The translations under genes and the position numbers were made by a program. 58,630 nucleotides of DNA, from the NCBI GenBank assembly GCA_020351775.1, contig CP070666.1:4016548-4075177 (forward strand), in the 5' to 3' direction. Every line of letters starts with the position of its first letter. Position 1 is the stretch's first letter. This document shows, piece after piece, positions 25,749 to 34,938 of this stretch. The notes under the pieces were generated by a model. The model saw only the letters and a list, made by a program, of their open reading frames with translations. It ran no database searches and was not told the DNA's origin. The DNA is from Gemmatimonadota bacterium (GTDB lineage: Bacteria > Gemmatimonadota > Gemmatimonadetes > Gemmatimonadales > GWC2-71-9).

Positions 25749-26954
25749 CTACGCTGGTATGGTCAGGCTCTCCGCATCCCGCGGGTAGTGCGTCAGTATC
25801 TCTATCCCATTCGCCGTAACGGCAACCGTATCGGAGTGGCGGAAGCCCCCTAGCTCCGGTACGTAGAATCCTGGCTCAACCGTGAACACCATTCCCTCCT
25901 TGACCACCGTGTGATCGCCGCTGTCCAAGAAAGGACCCTCGTGATAGCGCAGCCCGACGCTGTGGCCGGTATGGTGCTTCCAGTAGGGCATCAGATTGTG
26001 ATCTGCATAGTACGTCCGAACCGCAATATCGACGTCACTGCACTCGATGCCTGGCCTGAGTGTGGAGAACGCGACTTCCTGGGCTGCCAGCACATGCTCG
26101 AACATCTCTCTCTGTTTCTTGGTCGGCTCACCGACGAACATGGTGCGCTCGAGTTCCGACGTGTATGCCCATACGGGACAGGACGCTTCCGACACCAACA
26201 CGTCGCCCGGCTGGAATACGATGTTGTTGGCCAGCGTGTGAGGTATCGCCCCGGAGCGCCCGATCTGACCGCGGTACTCGGCTCGCGGCCCGGTCTCGGG
26301 CCAGCTCTGCGCATGGAATATCGGACCGATCGCATCCAGCATAGCCAGGGTGGCCTCTTGGCTCGCCCGCATGCTCACGCTGGTCTCGCTTTCGCCGACA
26401 GCCGTGTAACGCTGCAACAGCGTGTGGGCCAGGTTGGCCCACTTGCAGCTCTCACGAATCAACTGCAGTTCCGCTTCGCTCTTGACTGCTTGGAGCCGGT
26501 TTATCTCGCCCTGGGCCTTGACGACCGTGACGCCAGCCAACTCGGTGAGTGTTGGGCCCTCGTAACCGAAGATCCAGGGATACCCGTCGAGGTCGGCGGC
26601 GATGCGGCCCGTGCCGGCTCTGCCGATGCCCAGCTCCGCCAGCATCTCCTTGAATCCATGCATCGGGTGCCTGTCCCCAGGATACTCCAGGTAGTGTTCC
26701 ACCCGATCCACGTTGGTTGCCGACTTTGCGTGTTCGACTTCGAGACGTGGCACGAACAGAGCTCGTTCGCCAAGGGCATTCATAGCGAAGGCCATCGGTC
26801 GTTCCGTGGGGATGAACGCGAAACCGGTGAAGTAGAGGATGTTGACCGCGTCGAAGAGCACCACACCGTCAGCCTCAATCTTGTGAACGCGTTCCAGTAG
26901 AGCCGTGCAACGTCCCGTGAACTCAGTGGCCGTGATGCTGATCGATTGCAGCAT
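25749..26954 (-). CDS. M24 (Xaa-Pro peptidase/creatinase fold) protein with altered metal ligands
   Basis: A 401-residue protein with a creatinase-type N-terminal domain and a pita-bread C-terminal domain. In canonical M24 dimetal enzymes the ligands are Asp, Asp, His, Glu and Glu. Here the positions read Glu256 (VLVSEAS), Glu267 (YTSELERT), His331 (HHTGHSVG), Glu360 (FTVEPGFY) and Ser374-Asp375 (FRHSDTV instead of the usual R-x-E-D). Two Asp-to-Glu swaps and loss of the last Glu suggest a different metal occupancy or a non-peptidase reaction. No signal peptide is present. It may be cotranscribed with the HAD gene upstream, 263 bases away. Confidence 0.87.
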   Translation of the reverse strand: MLQSISITATEFTGRCTALLERVHKIEADGVVLFDAVNILYFTGFAFIPTERPMAFAMNALGERALFVPRLEVEHAKSATNVDRVEHYLEYPGDRHPMHGFKEMLAELGIGRAGTGRIAADLDGYPWIFGYEGPTLTELAGVTVVKAQGEINRLQAVKSEAELQLIRESCKWANLAHTLLQRYTAVGESETSVSMRASQEATLAMLDAIGPIFHAQSWPETGPRAEYRGQIGRSGAIPHTLANNIVFQPGDVLVSEASCPVWAYTSELERTMFVGEPTKKQREMFEHVLAAQEVAFSTLRPGIECSDVDIAVRTYYADHNLMPYWKHHTGHSVGLRYHEGPFLDSGDHTVVKEGMVFTVEPGFYVPELGGFRHSDTVAVTANGIEILTHYPRDAESLTIPA

Positions 26955-27217
26955 AGTTCGGAATCAAGTGCCTGCGGTTAGTGTGATGTCTCCGTCAACA
27001 GTGGCCAGCGGCAGATCGGGCAGCCACCTGGCCGCTCCATTCGAATTCCTGTCCGTCCAGTCCACTGGAATCGGAGCAGGCCAATAGCACGCTGTCACCG
27101 GTTTTGTCGCTGAGACAATCCGTGAGCAGTCCATCTCTGCCTCGAGTGCGGATCCGCGCGTTCGGACTACACGCTCTCGTGGGGAGCACGTTTACAGGGA
27201 GCACCTTGGTAGCTCTT

Positions 27218-27874
27218 TCACGAGCCAAACACTCTGTAGATGGCGTTCTCTAGGTGCTGGCTCAGCCGAATCGACACCGGGAACGTATCCTGCCTGAACG
27301 TCGAGACCTTGGCTGAGCGAGCTCCTGCCAGGTTTGCCGACGCAATGTCCGTGAGGTATTGGTCACCCACCACCAGCACTGCCTGCGGATCTGCCTCCCC
27401 GAGAACCCGCATGCCGTAGCGGACCAACTCGCCGCTCGGTTTGCGAATCTGCGTGCCACGATTCGACTGGATATGACGCAGGGCTTCTGAGGTGTGCGTA
27501 TCGGTACCGTGCCACAGGTGACGAAACACTGGTCCTTCATCGGTGGCATAACCCCGCAGCAGCGGGATCTCGGGAAAGATCTGGCCCAATTGATCGAAGC
27601 GTCGTTCGTCACAGTTGGAGAGAATTGCATGTCGGGCCGGCCCGTCGCGGAATAGAACTCTTATGAGCGGGAACCGCGCGTCCACATCCCCCGCGTGATA
27701 GGCCATCAGCGTACCGTCCACATCCCACAACACGACACGAAAGCCCTGTTCGGTGATGAACGACGCATCGATATCTGCCACTGTATCGAACCGAAAAGTC
27801 GGTTCGATATGGGATATGAGTTGCCGCAATCGGGGGATTGACTGGCGCAACGTGGCAAGGTGCTCTGTGGCCAT
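27218..27874 (-). CDS. HAD-superfamily phosphatase (YqeG-like)
   Basis: A 218-residue protein from ATG 27874. All four HAD motifs are visible: nucleophile VDGTL in LWDVDGTLM, motif II in ILSNCDE, Lys in RKPSGE and motif IV in VVGDQYLTDIASAN. The GDQ-LTDI form with no large cap is typical of the YqeG/HAD-IIIA group, which dephosphorylates small molecules. The substrate is unknown. No ribosome site is evident, so the start could differ. Confidence 0.87.
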   Translation of the reverse strand: MATEHLATLRQSIPRLRQLISHIEPTFRFDTVADIDASFITEQGFRVVLWDVDGTLMAYHAGDVDARFPLIRVLFRDGPARHAILSNCDERRFDQLGQIFPEIPLLRGYATDEGPVFRHLWHGTDTHTSEALRHIQSNRGTQIRKPSGELVRYGMRVLGEADPQAVLVVGDQYLTDIASANLAGARSAKVSTFRQDTFPVSIRLSQHLENAIYRVFGS

Positions 27875-28059
27875 GACGATAAAGGTAACCGGCCCATCAT
27901 GACGAGTCTGCGGCGCGCGGTTCCTCGTGCAGTGGGACTCGGGGTTGCACGCCACGGCCCTCCCGAAACCGCGTTGTGGAACCTGACGTAAGGTAGACGT
28001 ACGAGATGGAGGCCCATCTCGCGAGAGTCCTCTCGCCCGTCCCACACGAGGAGTGGCAA

Positions 28060-28404
28060 ATGTCGTCCGAAGTCGTGCGCCGCGGCAACGTTCCCCAGGC
28101 GATGGCCTGGATGATCGGGCTGTCCGTAGTGTTGTTCTGGATGCCGCTGCTGGGGTCCTTGATCGCCGGGTTCGTCGGCGGAAGGAAGGCCGGGGGTGTG
28201 GGGCCCGCAGTGATCGCTGCGCTGCTCCCTGGCGTGATCCTGCTGCTGGCCTCGATCCTACTGGGATCCGTGCTCGGGTGGATTCCGGTTGTCGGCCAAC
28301 TGGTTGCCTGGGTACTGGGGTTTGGTGCTTGGGTCTTGGGGTTCGTGAACGTGATCCCGCTGCTGATTGGCGCGGCCGTCGGGGGTGCCACCGCCAAACG
28401 TTGA
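28060..28404 (+). CDS. Small integral membrane protein
   Basis: A 114-residue protein from ATG 28060 with GAGGAG seven bases upstream. It consists almost entirely of hydrophobic helices with Gly-rich turns (AGFVGGRKAGG, LLIGAAVGGATAKR), giving three or four membrane spans. The glycine-zipper character resembles DUF5518-type or phage-shock-like membrane proteins, but I cannot assign a family. It converges on the Sfp-type transferase gene. Confidence 0.72.
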   Translation: MSSEVVRRGNVPQAMAWMIGLSVVLFWMPLLGSLIAGFVGGRKAGGVGPAVIAALLPGVILLLASILLGSVLGWIPVVGQLVAWVLGFGAWVLGFVNVIPLLIGAAVGGATAKR

Positions 28405-28424
28405 CACCGCGACCATACGGCGGC

Positions 28425-29225
28425 CTACTTCAACCGCCGGAACAGCGGCGCCAGGTCGTTGTACCGATCCGGCCATTCTGGCAGCTGGAATAGTTCAACT
28501 GACCAATCCGCGCCTTCCGCGACGAGCGCAGCTGAAAACTGATCGGCTGGGTGCAGGTCCTCTACGGACCAGCGCGAGACGTCGTTCGGGTCTGCTACGG
28601 AGCGGAGCAGAACCGCTTGATCCCGTGACTGCACTGTTATCGAGAATTCGCTCAGGGGCATCGTTAGGCCCTCTCCCCTGGCCTTGATATAGGCCTCCTT
28701 GCGAGTCCAGCAGCGGAAGAAGCCTTCTTGCCACCGGTCGGGCGGTAATGCTTCGAGTTCCTTGATCTCCTCAGGAGCGAAGAACCGCCGTGCGATACCA
28801 GGACCGTCGTCCACTGTGTGCCAATGCTCGATATCTACTCCGACTTCCCGGTTGAGAGCAAACGCATACAGCGCCATCTCGTGGGAGTGAGCCAGATTGA
28901 ACCTGATGGACCCAATTGCTTGGCTTGACCGCAGTGCGGGCTTGCCGTGTGGCCCGTAGGTGAAATCCAAGTCTCGCGGCGATTGTCTCAGATAGTCACC
29001 CAACAGGACACGCAGACACGCTCGTCCCATAATGAAACGGAGACGCTGCCGCTCAAACGCGATCTCCTCGGTCCGCTCGCGCTCGCGATTCGAGAGCACC
29101 GTCTTGAGCTGTTCCACGATCGACCGAGGGGCGTCGAGCGCGACGCGCCAGACTTGAACCATGCCTTCGGTTAGCTGTGGTGCAGTGGATCGCGTTGTCC
29201 AGCAGTTCCTATCGGGTGCAGCCAT
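28425..29225 (-). CDS. 4'-phosphopantetheinyl transferase, Sfp/Gsp type
   Basis: A 266-residue protein from ATG 29225 with GGGAG nine bases upstream. The magnesium-binding motif VGVDIE and the FFxCWTRKEAYIKARGEGL motif are intact. It transfers the phosphopantetheine arm from coenzyme A to carrier-protein serines. No carrier protein, polyketide or peptide synthetase is present in the window, so its partner must lie elsewhere (fatty-acid ACP or a biosynthetic cluster). The sulfatase gene lies 28 bases upstream on the same strand, so the two may be cotranscribed, though their functions seem unrelated. Confidence 0.94.
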   Translation of the reverse strand: MAAPDRNCWTTRSTAPQLTEGMVQVWRVALDAPRSIVEQLKTVLSNRERERTEEIAFERQRLRFIMGRACLRVLLGDYLRQSPRDLDFTYGPHGKPALRSSQAIGSIRFNLAHSHEMALYAFALNREVGVDIEHWHTVDDGPGIARRFFAPEEIKELEALPPDRWQEGFFRCWTRKEAYIKARGEGLTMPLSEFSITVQSRDQAVLLRSVADPNDVSRWSVEDLHPADQFSAALVAEGADWSVELFQLPEWPDRYNDLAPLFRRLK

Positions 29226-29252
29226 CAGCGTGTACTCCCGTGAGGGGTGAGA

Positions 29253-30749
29253 TCATGGGCTTCGTCTGCGGTTCAAGGGAAACAGGTCAGACTCGGTGTG
29301 GGCTGATCGCATTATCGCCGTGATTGCAGCAACGACGGTGGGATGGTCGTTCGCCACGTCGAATTGCTCTCCGATGTCTGTCTCCAGATCGTACAGTTCG
29401 ACGTCCCCGTCGATGCTATGGCGCACCGCCTTCCACTGGCCCATGCGTACCGCCTGGTGACCCTGATACTCCCAGTACAGATACTCGTGTTGCTGCTGTA
29501 GTCCATCCCCCAATAAGGTCGGCAGCATGGAGAGCCCATCGATGTCCTGCGGGCTAGTGGCCCCGGCTAACTCGGTGAACGTGGGGAGATAGTCCCAGAA
29601 GGCGGAGATATGGTCGCTAACCGATCCGGGCTCGATCCTGCCGAGCCAGCGCGCGATCAACGGTACACGAATTCCGCCTTCATAGATCTCGGTTTTCAAA
29701 CCGCGGAGTGGACCTGCACTCTTGAAGAACTCCGAATCGGTGCCACCGTTAAAAGTGGGCCCATTGTCGGACGTGAACATGACCAAGGTGTTCTCAGCGA
29801 GCTCCAACTCTTCGAGCAAATCAAGCAGCCGGCCGATCTCTCGATCCATCCGCGTAATCATGGCTGCGTAAGCGGCCCGGGGTGCTCGGTGCGGCAGATA
29901 ACCTCGATCACCGGTGTAGGGAGCTTCAGGAAAGGTGCCCTCATATTCCTTCAATGACTCCTCCGGTACCTGCAGCGCCACGTGTGGTACCGTGAACGGC
30001 AAATACAGGAAGAACGGATCTTCCCGATTATCCCGGATGAATTGCAGTGCCTCCTCCGCGATCAGGTCCATGGAGTATTGGCTCCCAGAATAAGGAGCGT
30101 ACGATTCTGGTTCATTGGGATCGGCTTCTGCCGGAAGGCGTTGGTGTGGATGGAAATACTCGTTGCCCTCCAGCACATGTTTCTCACCGTTGCGCCACAA
30201 GTGGATGGGGTAGTAGTTGTGGGCCATGCGTTGATCGAGATAGCCGTACCAGTAGTCGAACCCCAGCTTGTTGGGCTCACCCGTGCTGCCGGGTCCGCCA
30301 AGTCCCCACTTCCCGGCGGCTCCAGTCGTGTATCCAGCCTCCTGAAGCAAAGTCCCGATCGTGCGTGTACCCTGCGGCAGCGGTCGTTGCCCCTCCAAAC
30401 TGAGGTCGTGCCACACGTCGCCACGTTCCGGCATCTCATCGTTATCGCGGATGTAGGCGTGGCCGGTATGCAATCCCGTCAACAGCACCGCTCTCGACGG
30501 AGCGCAAACAGGACTACCGGAGTAGTGATTGGTGAATCGCATTCCCTCTGCAGCGAGTCGGTCCAGGTTGGGGGTGCGTATGTACTGCTGACCGTAGCTG
30601 CCAAGCTCACCGTATCCCAGGTCATCCGCGACAATCAGGACTATGTTTGGGGGGCCTGACGGGGTGCACGATGCAATCGCCGTGGCTAGAATCGCCCACA
30701 GGACGGGCTGTGCAGCTCGGCGCCCGAAGAAGCCGGTGATGTTCACCAT
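29253..30749 (-). CDS. Arylsulfatase-type sulfatase lipoprotein
   Basis: A 498-residue protein with AGGAGG eight bases before ATG 30749. The signal peptide ends in a lipobox (AIASC). The maturation motif CAPSR starts at Cys82, the residue converted to formylglycine by a sulfatase-maturing enzyme. Metal-binding VADDLGYGE is near the N-terminus and TSDNGP is in the middle. The overall match is to the arylsulfatase A/N-sulfatase group, which removes sulfate from polysaccharides or lipids. Such enzymes are abundant in marine polysaccharide degraders, fitting with the GH127 genes, though these are 26 kb away. Confidence 0.94.
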   Translation of the reverse strand: MVNITGFFGRRAAQPVLWAILATAIASCTPSGPPNIVLIVADDLGYGELGSYGQQYIRTPNLDRLAAEGMRFTNHYSGSPVCAPSRAVLLTGLHTGHAYIRDNDEMPERGDVWHDLSLEGQRPLPQGTRTIGTLLQEAGYTTGAAGKWGLGGPGSTGEPNKLGFDYWYGYLDQRMAHNYYPIHLWRNGEKHVLEGNEYFHPHQRLPAEADPNEPESYAPYSGSQYSMDLIAEEALQFIRDNREDPFFLYLPFTVPHVALQVPEESLKEYEGTFPEAPYTGDRGYLPHRAPRAAYAAMITRMDREIGRLLDLLEELELAENTLVMFTSDNGPTFNGGTDSEFFKSAGPLRGLKTEIYEGGIRVPLIARWLGRIEPGSVSDHISAFWDYLPTFTELAGATSPQDIDGLSMLPTLLGDGLQQQHEYLYWEYQGHQAVRMGQWKAVRHSIDGDVELYDLETDIGEQFDVANDHPTVVAAITAIMRSAHTESDLFPLNRRRSP

Positions 30750-30893
30750 GATCTGTTCCTCCTACAGCAGGGGCGGCTACCGGATTGGTAAACTAATACG
30801 GACTACCATCCCAACCCCTGATGCGACACTATTAGCCAAGCCAGGGATTTCGCTTCAGTTCGCTCAGGTGTAGTCCCACGTAAGGAGTCGACC

Positions 30894-31829
30894 GTGCTCT
30901 GGTTGTTCCTGATCATCTTTGTTCCGGGTGGCGCCCTGGCGGTGTTGTGGCTCGTTGGCGAGCGCGGTCACGTCATATTACCCTCCACTCGAGCCGCAAT
31001 CCGCCAAGGACGAGGTAATGCTACTCGTGGAACAGCCGTCAGGGCTGTGCATGGGTACGTGTATGCACGGTGGCCCTACCAATACATCAAGTTCTACATC
31101 AGCAGGTTGCTGCCGCATATGTCGGCCGGATTCAAGCGGTGGTGGGCCGATCACTATCACGGCAAGGTGCTGCCCACGGAGCTAGCATGTGAGATAATCA
31201 GATTGGATCACGACATCAGGCGGACGGATCTAGATCAGGTCATTCCCTATCCGATGGCGCGTGACATCGTGCTCAACAGTTCGCCTGCCGTAACCTTGCT
31301 CGAATGTCCGTGCCGGCATGCCCGTGAGAACCCGTGCCAACCGACAGACGTGTGCATGATCGTAGGTGGTGGTGACTTCGTGCTGGAACACCATCCCGGC
31401 CGGTCACGTCGAGTCACACAACGAGAGGCGCTCGACCTGTTGAGAGCTGAGCACGAGCGGGGCCACGTCCATACTGCGTATTTCAAAGACGCGTGCGACG
31501 ACCGCTTCTACGCGATCTGCAACTGTTGCTCGTGTTGTTGCGGTGGGCTCGAGGCCATGGTAGAACATGGCGTCCCGATGGTTGCGTCATCGGGTTACGT
31601 GGCACAGGTCGATGAGTCGGCCTGCATTGCGTGCGGTGATTGTGAAGCCGCTTGTCCGTTTCACGCGATCTCGTTGAACGGAAAGTCGGCCGTAGACTGG
31701 GAGAAGTGTATGGGATGCGGAGTCTGTGCCGGTCGGTGTGAAATGGACGCCGTCACACTGATGCTCGATGAGCGCAAGGGAGTACCGCTCGACGTGCGCA
31801 CAATCGGGGTGCCGGCATCGGCGTGTTGA
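30894..31829 (+). CDS. Membrane-anchored 2[4Fe-4S] ferredoxin-like protein with extra Cys clusters
   Basis: A 311-residue protein from GTG 30894, with AGGAG six bases upstream. One N-terminal membrane helix is followed by a soluble domain with two unusual cysteine clusters: ECPCRHARENPC...VCM near 140-155 and CNCCSCCCGG near 205-215. Two ferredoxin motifs then follow, CIACGDCEAACP and CMGCGVCAGRC. The first clusters likely bind another metal or Fe-S centre. Proteins with this pattern are annotated only as 4Fe-4S proteins. It is likely an electron-transfer subunit. The HEAGH fusion gene begins 10 bases after its stop, so the two are likely co-expressed. Confidence 0.85.
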   Translation: MLWLFLIIFVPGGALAVLWLVGERGHVILPSTRAAIRQGRGNATRGTAVRAVHGYVYARWPYQYIKFYISRLLPHMSAGFKRWWADHYHGKVLPTELACEIIRLDHDIRRTDLDQVIPYPMARDIVLNSSPAVTLLECPCRHARENPCQPTDVCMIVGGGDFVLEHHPGRSRRVTQREALDLLRAEHERGHVHTAYFKDACDDRFYAICNCCSCCCGGLEAMVEHGVPMVASSGYVAQVDESACIACGDCEAACPFHAISLNGKSAVDWEKCMGCGVCAGRCEMDAVTLMLDERKGVPLDVRTIGVPASAC

Positions 31830-31839
31830 CCCAGGCCTC

Positions 31840-34422
31840 ATGGATCCTGCCTCACGCCTGACACCTAATGCCAGAATCGCGTTGACGGCGATCTTAGCAG
31901 TGTACGGTGTCATGATTCTGCGTGATCCGGCTCATTTCCGGATGCTGGACCATGTCGATCTGGCAATCCACGAGGCTGGTCACGTGTTCTTTGGGCCGCT
32001 TGGTGAGTTCATCGGCCTTCTGGGTGGGACGCTCCTACAGCTGATGGTTCCGACGGCTTTCCTAGGGTATTTCCTGTACCACGGCAATCAACATGCTGCG
32101 TCGGTTCTGCTCTGGTGGGTGGCGCAGAATCTGTGGAACATCTCCGTCTATATCAAGGATGCCAGAAGCCTGGAGTTGCCACTTGTGGGCGGTGGCGAGC
32201 ATGACTGGGCACACCTGCTCGGCGAGCTGGGATTGCTGCATCGTGATCAGACGATTGGCCAAACCGTATATCTTGCGGGAGTCTTGCTCTTCACCTTCTC
32301 GATCGTGTGGGGTCTCATGACTGCTCGGGTCAAGCGCAACGGGAATGAGCGCCGTGGCACCACAGTGCTGCTCGCAGTTCTCCTACTTCCGTGTGTCGTG
32401 GGGTGCGATGCGCAGCGAGACGATTCGATGCCAGGCGAGATCGACGCTCAGCTGTGGCAGACGATGCTCACGGCCGAGGACGCGCGCGCGGAGACTGCGG
32501 AAGAGATGTCACCGCTATATCAAGGCTTGCGGTCCGAAGATCCCGTGGTTCGCCAGATTGCAGTCCGAGCCTTGGGCCGGCTGGAGCGGCCGGCTCTGGT
32601 ACCGTCCATAGTGCGGTTGCTGACGGACTCCGCAGCCAGCGTCCGGGCGGAGGCTGCAAATGCGCTGGGTCAGGCGGTGTATCGCGGTGGAGCCTCCGCT
32701 GCGGTTGCTCCGCTGTTGAGCAGGCTGCAGGCGGAGAGTGATCCACACGTCACTGGTGTTTTAGGCCAGACACTTGGACGTCTACCGTACGAGTCCTCCG
32801 ACACGGTCAGGTTGGTCGAGGCTGCCCTGGTCGGCGTCACTGGTGCTGCTGAAACGGCCACGCTGGTCGGAATCGCCCGGGGGTTGGAGTCCTTGATCCG
32901 CCGGCAGGGGAGATCCAACCCGCCGACACCCGGTACCATCGCAGCCTTGAGCGCTTTGTCCGTGTACTCCGTGGGATCCGGCTCGGGTCGGTTGGCCAGC
33001 CACGCGGCTCGAATTCGACGCTTGGCAACCGCAGCCCTGGTGCGTAGTGGTGCGGGTGCCGATCTACCCCAGCTGCTGCTCTCGGATCCAGATCCCGGAG
33101 TGAAGCGCTTGGCTGTAGCAGGGGCCGCTGCGATTGAGCCAGCAGCACGCCGCGCACAGGTTATAGGCCTCTACCTTGCGGACCGGTCTGCGGCGGTCCG
33201 GTATGCGGCGCTGCAAGCGTACGGCAGATACGTGCAGCCCACGGAGGGCTGTGAGCCGGTGCGTGAGGCGCTGAGCGACGCCGATCCACACGTCGCGTTG
33301 CTCGCTATCGATCTCCTGGGAAACGGTTGCGGAGCAGACGAGGAAGTTGCAGAGACGCTACTGGGTATCGCCGACTCGCTGTCGCGGGATCGTACGTGGC
33401 ATCGGCCGGCTCACGCTCTAGTCTCGTTGGCCAAGGTGTCGCGAATACCGGCGGAGCTGTTGCTGCCGCGGTTCACCGCACACGAATCGTGGTGGGTACG
33501 CATGTATGCCGCGCGCGCGGCCAAGGAGATGGGTCTGACCGGGAGTCTGCGCCGGCTGGCGTTCGATCCCCACGACAACGTGCGCCAGGTGGCGATTGCG
33601 GCACTCTCCGAGCTGGAGCAACACGAGGCGGACTCCATATACATCGCTCAGCTCGTGCGTCCCGACTACCAATTGGTGATGACCGCTGCGCAAGCGCTTG
33701 AAGGAAGTAACAAGGCGGCCAACGCGATGCCGGCTCTGCTCGGAGCGCTGGCTCTGGTCACGGCCGAGCAGCGGGAGACATCACGCGACGTGCGCCGTGC
33801 AGTCATACGGCGGGTCGAGGAACTCGGGGGGCCAGCCCAGGCAGAGGCGCTAGAGCCCTATCTCGGGGACTTCGATCCGGTGATTGCGAGTGAGGCCGCA
33901 AGGGTGCTTACCGGGTGGACGGGAACGCGGTATGGTACCGCCCCGTCGCCGCTTGCGGCGGAGCCACTACCCTCTTATCGGGAAATCAAGGAACTGGCGG
34001 ATTCGCGTCCCGTGCTGGTGATGCGTGGTCTGGGAGACATCGAACTCCGGTTGCTGGCGTTCGAGGCGCCAGCCAATGCGGCACGCTTTGCTCGCCTGGC
34101 TCGAGCGGGCTATTTCGACGGCCTCACGTTTCACCGCGTGGTCCCGGGCTTCGTCATCCAGGGCGGCAGTCCCGGTGCCAACGAGTACTCTGGTGATTGG
34201 CCTTACACGCGCGACGAGCTCACCATGCGTTCTCACCTGCGTGGCACGGTGGGCGTGTCGACGCGCGGCCGTGATACCGGCGACGGTCAGATATTCGTGA
34301 ACCTAGTGGACAATCCCCGGTTGGATCACAACTACACGATCTTCGCTGAGGTGGTAGACGGTATGGAGCTGGTGGACCGGCTGCTGGAAGGGGCGACCAT
34401 AGGGCGCATCGTGTGGCGCTAG
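31840..34422 (+). CDS. Fusion of membrane HEAGH domain, HEAT repeats and cyclophilin
   Basis: An 860-residue protein from ATG 31840 with no internal stop. Residues 1-160 form a multi-helix membrane domain with HEAGH (44-48), LGGTLLQL and LPLVGGGEHDW, resembling membrane metalloprotease-like proteins of unknown function. Residues 160-189 look exactly like a lipoprotein leader (Met160, a hydrophobic core, VVGC at 189). About 210-700 is a HEAT-repeat solenoid (SEDPVVRQIAVRALGRLE and similar). The C-terminus (about 715-860) is a cyclophilin domain ([32 protein letters not shown]). Such lipoproteins and HEAGH proteins normally look like separate genes. Here they share one frame, so translation gives a fusion, possibly alongside an internal start at 32317. 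Confidence 0.85.
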   Translation: MDPASRLTPNARIALTAILAVYGVMILRDPAHFRMLDHVDLAIHEAGHVFFGPLGEFIGLLGGTLLQLMVPTAFLGYFLYHGNQHAASVLLWWVAQNLWNISVYIKDARSLELPLVGGGEHDWAHLLGELGLLHRDQTIGQTVYLAGVLLFTFSIVWGLMTARVKRNGNERRGTTVLLAVLLLPCVVGCDAQRDDSMPGEIDAQLWQTMLTAEDARAETAEEMSPLYQGLRSEDPVVRQIAVRALGRLERPALVPSIVRLLTDSAASVRAEAANALGQAVYRGGASAAVAPLLSRLQAESDPHVTGVLGQTLGRLPYESSDTVRLVEAALVGVTGAAETATLVGIARGLESLIRRQGRSNPPTPGTIAALSALSVYSVGSGSGRLASHAARIRRLATAALVRSGAGADLPQLLLSDPDPGVKRLAVAGAAAIEPAARRAQVIGLYLADRSAAVRYAALQAYGRYVQPTEGCEPVREALSDADPHVALLAIDLLGNGCGADEEVAETLLGIADSLSRDRTWHRPAHALVSLAKVSRIPAELLLPRFTAHESWWVRMYAARAAKEMGLTGSLRRLAFDPHDNVRQVAIAALSELEQHEADSIYIAQLVRPDYQLVMTAAQALEGSNKAANAMPALLGALALVTAEQRETSRDVRRAVIRRVEELGGPAQAEALEPYLGDFDPVIASEAARVLTGWTGTRYGTAPSPLAAEPLPSYREIKELADSRPVLVMRGLGDIELRLLAFEAPANAARFARLARAGYFDGLTFHRVVPGFVIQGGSPGANEYSGDWPYTRDELTMRSHLRGTVGVSTRGRDTGDGQIFVNLVDNPRLDHNYTIFAEVVDGMELVDRLLEGATIGRIVWR

Positions 34423-34441
34423 GGTGGTCACACCCCCCAAC

Positions 34442-34744
34442 TCACTCAGCCCCGCGCATGGTTGCCGCGATCGCCTGCACCAGGTGAGGATGCAGTGACA
34501 TGAGTCGGTCGCTGGTCGATCGAAGCAACATTGCGCGTAGCTGCTCGACGATCTCGCCAGCTCGGTCCATTGGAAGCGTATCTACGGCCGCCATCTCCTG
34601 ACAGAGTGCGCCGAGCTCGTCAGCGATTCTGGATAGCTCGGCCTCCTCCCCCGCAGTGTCTGCCGGTAGCTCAGTACGGAGTCGTGTCACTACGTCCTGC
34701 GCGTCTCGTAGAGCAAGAACAAAATCAGCAAAGTACTCGGACAT
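34442..34744 (-). CDS. Small helical protein of unknown function
   Basis: A 100-residue protein from ATG 34744 with GGGAG seven bases upstream. It is acidic and Leu/Ala-rich (FADFVLALRDAQDVVTRLRTELP, then AELSRIADELGALCQEM), predicted to be all-helical and cytoplasmic. No family is recognised. It converges on the HEAT-cyclophilin gene 20 bases away. Confidence 0.6.
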   Translation of the reverse strand: MSEYFADFVLALRDAQDVVTRLRTELPADTAGEEAELSRIADELGALCQEMAAVDTLPMDRAGEIVEQLRAMLLRSTSDRLMSLHPHLVQAIAATMRGAE

Positions 34745-34938
34745 GGGGCTGCTCCCAGGGCAGGGCGCTGACTTCCGCGCCCGTGACGCGTGCCGTGTTG
34801 ACATCACCTAGGTTAGTGATTCTGGCCGCAGTGGCAAGGCACGGCGTCACAGCACTGGACAGCCGGTCACCGGCCGTCTCTAATGCCTCGTTCTGGCTGC
34901 TGACTGTCTTGTCAAATCGCTTTGGGAGTGTCGAGGGG

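Noticed and set aside
26955-27217. Possible tRNA suggested by a TTCGAATTC T-loop-like string
   Set aside because: No matching acceptor or anticodon stems could be folded around it; the GAATTC part is a chance palindrome.
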